DNA of 7,674 bases, from NCBI GenBank assembly GCA_023416055.1, contig JAEZIH010000193.1:1-7674 (forward strand), in the 5' to 3' direction. Under the pieces are notes generated by a model. That model saw only the letters and a list, made by a program, of their open reading frames with translations, was not told the DNA's origin and did no database searches. The translations under genes were made by a program, and so were the position numbers. Positions 6,592 to 7,674 of this stretch are shown here, piece after piece. This DNA comes from Pseudomonadota bacterium (lineage in GTDB: Bacteria > Pseudomonadota > Alphaproteobacteria > Caulobacterales > Caulobacteraceae). The number at the start of each line of letters is the position of its first letter. Within the stretch, counting starts at the first letter, position 1.

Positions 6592-7590
6592 GTGCTGATC
6601 CCGACCCATGGCCGGACGCCGACCCTTCCGGCCGGGTCGACGATCGTCGACCTGTCGGGCGAGACCATGGGCACGACCTGGTCGGTCCGCCTTGTGCCGC
6701 CGCCCGGTCTGTTGACCGAAACCGTGCGCGAGGCGGTGGAGGCGGAGCTGGGTCGCCTCGTCGCCTGCTTCAGCCACTGGGACCCGCGCGCCGAGCTGGC
6801 GCGCTTCAACAGCGCCCCGCCGGGGTTCTACGCCGTGTCCGAGCCGTTCTGGACCGTGCTCAACGCGGCCATGGACTTCGCCGACGACACCGACGGAGCG
6901 GTCGACCCGACGCTGGGCGCCCTCGTCGACCTGTGGGGCTTCGGCCCGCCCGGACCCCGTCCGGCCGGCGACCTTCCGACCGAGGCCGAAATCTCCGAGG
7001 CCCTGACCCGCTGCGGCTGGCAGGGCCTACGCCTCAACCGGCCGATGCGCGCCGTGCAACAGATAGGCGGCGTGAAGCTGGACCTGTCCGGCATCGCCAA
7101 GGGTCACGCCGTCGACTGCGTCTCCGACCTGCTGACCGGCTTGGGCGCCACCCACCATCTCGTCGAGATCGGCGGCGAGCTGCGCGGCCGCGGCGTCAAG
7201 CCGGACGGCCGCCCCTGGTGGGTCGAACTGCAGCAGGCCCCCGGCGCCCCGGGACCGCGCACCCTGGCCGCCCTGTTCGACCTCGCCGTGGCCACCTCGG
7301 GTGACTGGGTGCGCGGCTTCGAGCACGAGGGCCGTCGCTACGCCCACACCCTCGACGGCCGCACCGGACGACCTGTCGACAACGGCGTCGCCTCGGTGAC
7401 AGTGCTCGCCGACACCGCCCTGCGCGCCGACGCCATGGCCACGGCCCTGACCGTCATGGGACCGGTCGACGGCGGGGCCTTTTGCGAAGCCCTCGACATC
7501 GCCGCCGCCTTCGTCGTGCGCGGGCCCGACGGGGCCCTGAACGAGACCGTCACCCCGGCGTACGCAGCCATGCTGAACGAGGCGGTGTGA
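6592..7590 (+). CDS. apbE: FAD:protein FMN transferase (ApbE)
   Basis: Transfers FMN from FAD to a Thr or Ser of a target protein, using magnesium. The 332-residue protein carries the full set of ApbE motifs: SGETMGTTWSVRL (22-34), SHWDPRAELARFN (61-73), DPTLGALVDLWGFG (105-118), LDLSGIAKGHAVD (163-175), VEIGGELRGRG (191-201), ATSGDW (234-239), HTLDGRTGRPVD (252-263, where many members have DPRTG) and LRADAMATALTVMG (277-290). Asp280 and Thr284 match the Asp-x3-Thr metal site. The GTG start at 6592 leaves only about 22 residues before the first motif, with no signal peptide or lipobox, and the in-frame upstream codons add none. There is no Shine-Dalgarno site, so translation may be coupled to the DUF4198 gene ending 20 bases upstream. 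The DUF2271 protein is the evident candidate substrate. The stop codon overlaps the next gene (GTGA). Confidence 0.93.
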   Translation: MLIPTHGRTPTLPAGSTIVDLSGETMGTTWSVRLVPPPGLLTETVREAVEAELGRLVACFSHWDPRAELARFNSAPPGFYAVSEPFWTVLNAAMDFADDTDGAVDPTLGALVDLWGFGPPGPRPAGDLPTEAEISEALTRCGWQGLRLNRPMRAVQQIGGVKLDLSGIAKGHAVDCVSDLLTGLGATHHLVEIGGELRGRGVKPDGRPWWVELQQAPGAPGPRTLAALFDLAVATSGDWVRGFEHEGRRYAHTLDGRTGRPVDNGVASVTVLADTALRADAMATALTVMGPVDGGAFCEALDIAAAFVVRGPDGALNETVTPAYAAMLNEAV

Positions 7591-7674
7591 CCTCCGATCC
7601 GTCCCGCTGGTTCTGGGCCCTCGTCGCCGTAGCGCTGTGGGTCGGGCTGGTCGGCCTGATCGCCTGGCTGTCTC
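7587..7674 (+). CDS. N-terminus of a membrane-anchored protein, probably a redox partner (partial)
   Basis: A GTG start overlaps the apbE stop codon as GTGA, with GAGG four bases upstream, indicating tight translational coupling. The 29 visible residues, MTSDPSRWFWALVAVALW then VGLVGLIAWLS, form a short cytoplasmic tail and one hydrophobic helix. The gene leaves the window at the right edge. In related PepSY-DUF2271-ApbE clusters a flavodoxin- or sulfite-reductase-flavoprotein-like reductase often follows, and a membrane anchor would suit it; this identity is inferred from context only. Confidence 0.6.
   Translation, partial: MTSDPSRWFWALVAVALWVGLVGLIAWLS

Noticed and set aside
6604..6610. 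ATG at 6608 as a start for apbE
   Set aside because: It is out of frame with the ApbE motifs; the next in-frame ATG lies inside the conserved GETMGTTW motif, so the GTG at 6592 is the best start.
1..7674. Searched by eye for CRISPR repeats, tRNA cloverleafs, IS ends and direct repeats
   Set aside because: No regularly spaced repeats, tRNA-like arms, transposase frames or target-site duplications were seen. GC-rich simple-sequence similarity between Arg/Ala-coding stretches is not a true repeat.

Overview
The window is GC-rich throughout (C or G at almost every third codon position) and fully coding, with gaps of at most about 95 bases between genes. The codon bias, the scarcity of clear Shine-Dalgarno sites, and the family mix (TonB receptor, PepSY membrane protein, DUF2271, DUF4198, ApbE) suggest an alphaproteobacterium of the Caulobacterales type (Brevundimonas or Caulobacter-like). 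That placement is inference from style, not from a marker gene. I see no rRNA, tRNA, CRISPR array, insertion sequence or integrase, and base composition looks even, so nothing points to recent transfer.

Left part (1-2481): two divergent units linked by cell-wall recycling. On the minus strand lies an LD-carboxypeptidase (LdcA, family S66) with Ser, Glu and His all in place. It is followed by the first 35 codons of an exported or membrane-anchored protein that runs off the left edge. On the plus strand is a Mur ligase with features of both MurC and Mpl. LdcA trims murein tetrapeptide to tripeptide, and Mpl-type ligases return tripeptide to UDP-MurNAc, so the pair makes biochemical sense. The 94-base region between them holds a plausible sigma-70 promoter for ldcA, overlapped by a perfect 7-bp inverted repeat with 21-bp centre spacing.

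Right part (2514-7674): a co-directional cluster of a TonB-dependent receptor, a three-helix PepSY-associated membrane protein, a secreted DUF2271 protein, a secreted DUF4198 protein, an ApbE flavin transferase, and the start of a membrane-anchored protein that leaves the window. A short AT-rich island between the receptor and the PepSY gene carries a Fur-box-like inverted repeat next to a TATATT element.

How they may work together (inference): the DUF2271 protein carries D-G-V-S-S-A-T, which fits the motif that ApbE enzymes flavinylate. This suggests a periplasmic FMN-carrying redox protein. Electrons would reach it through the histidine-bearing PepSY membrane protein, possibly from a flavin reductase encoded at the right edge. 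The likely purpose is handling a metal or metal complex brought in by the receptor, with the DUF4198 protein (mature N-terminal His) as a candidate metal binder. Two oddities deserve attention: the receptor has no visible signal peptide, and the ApbE has no export signal although its likely target is exported.
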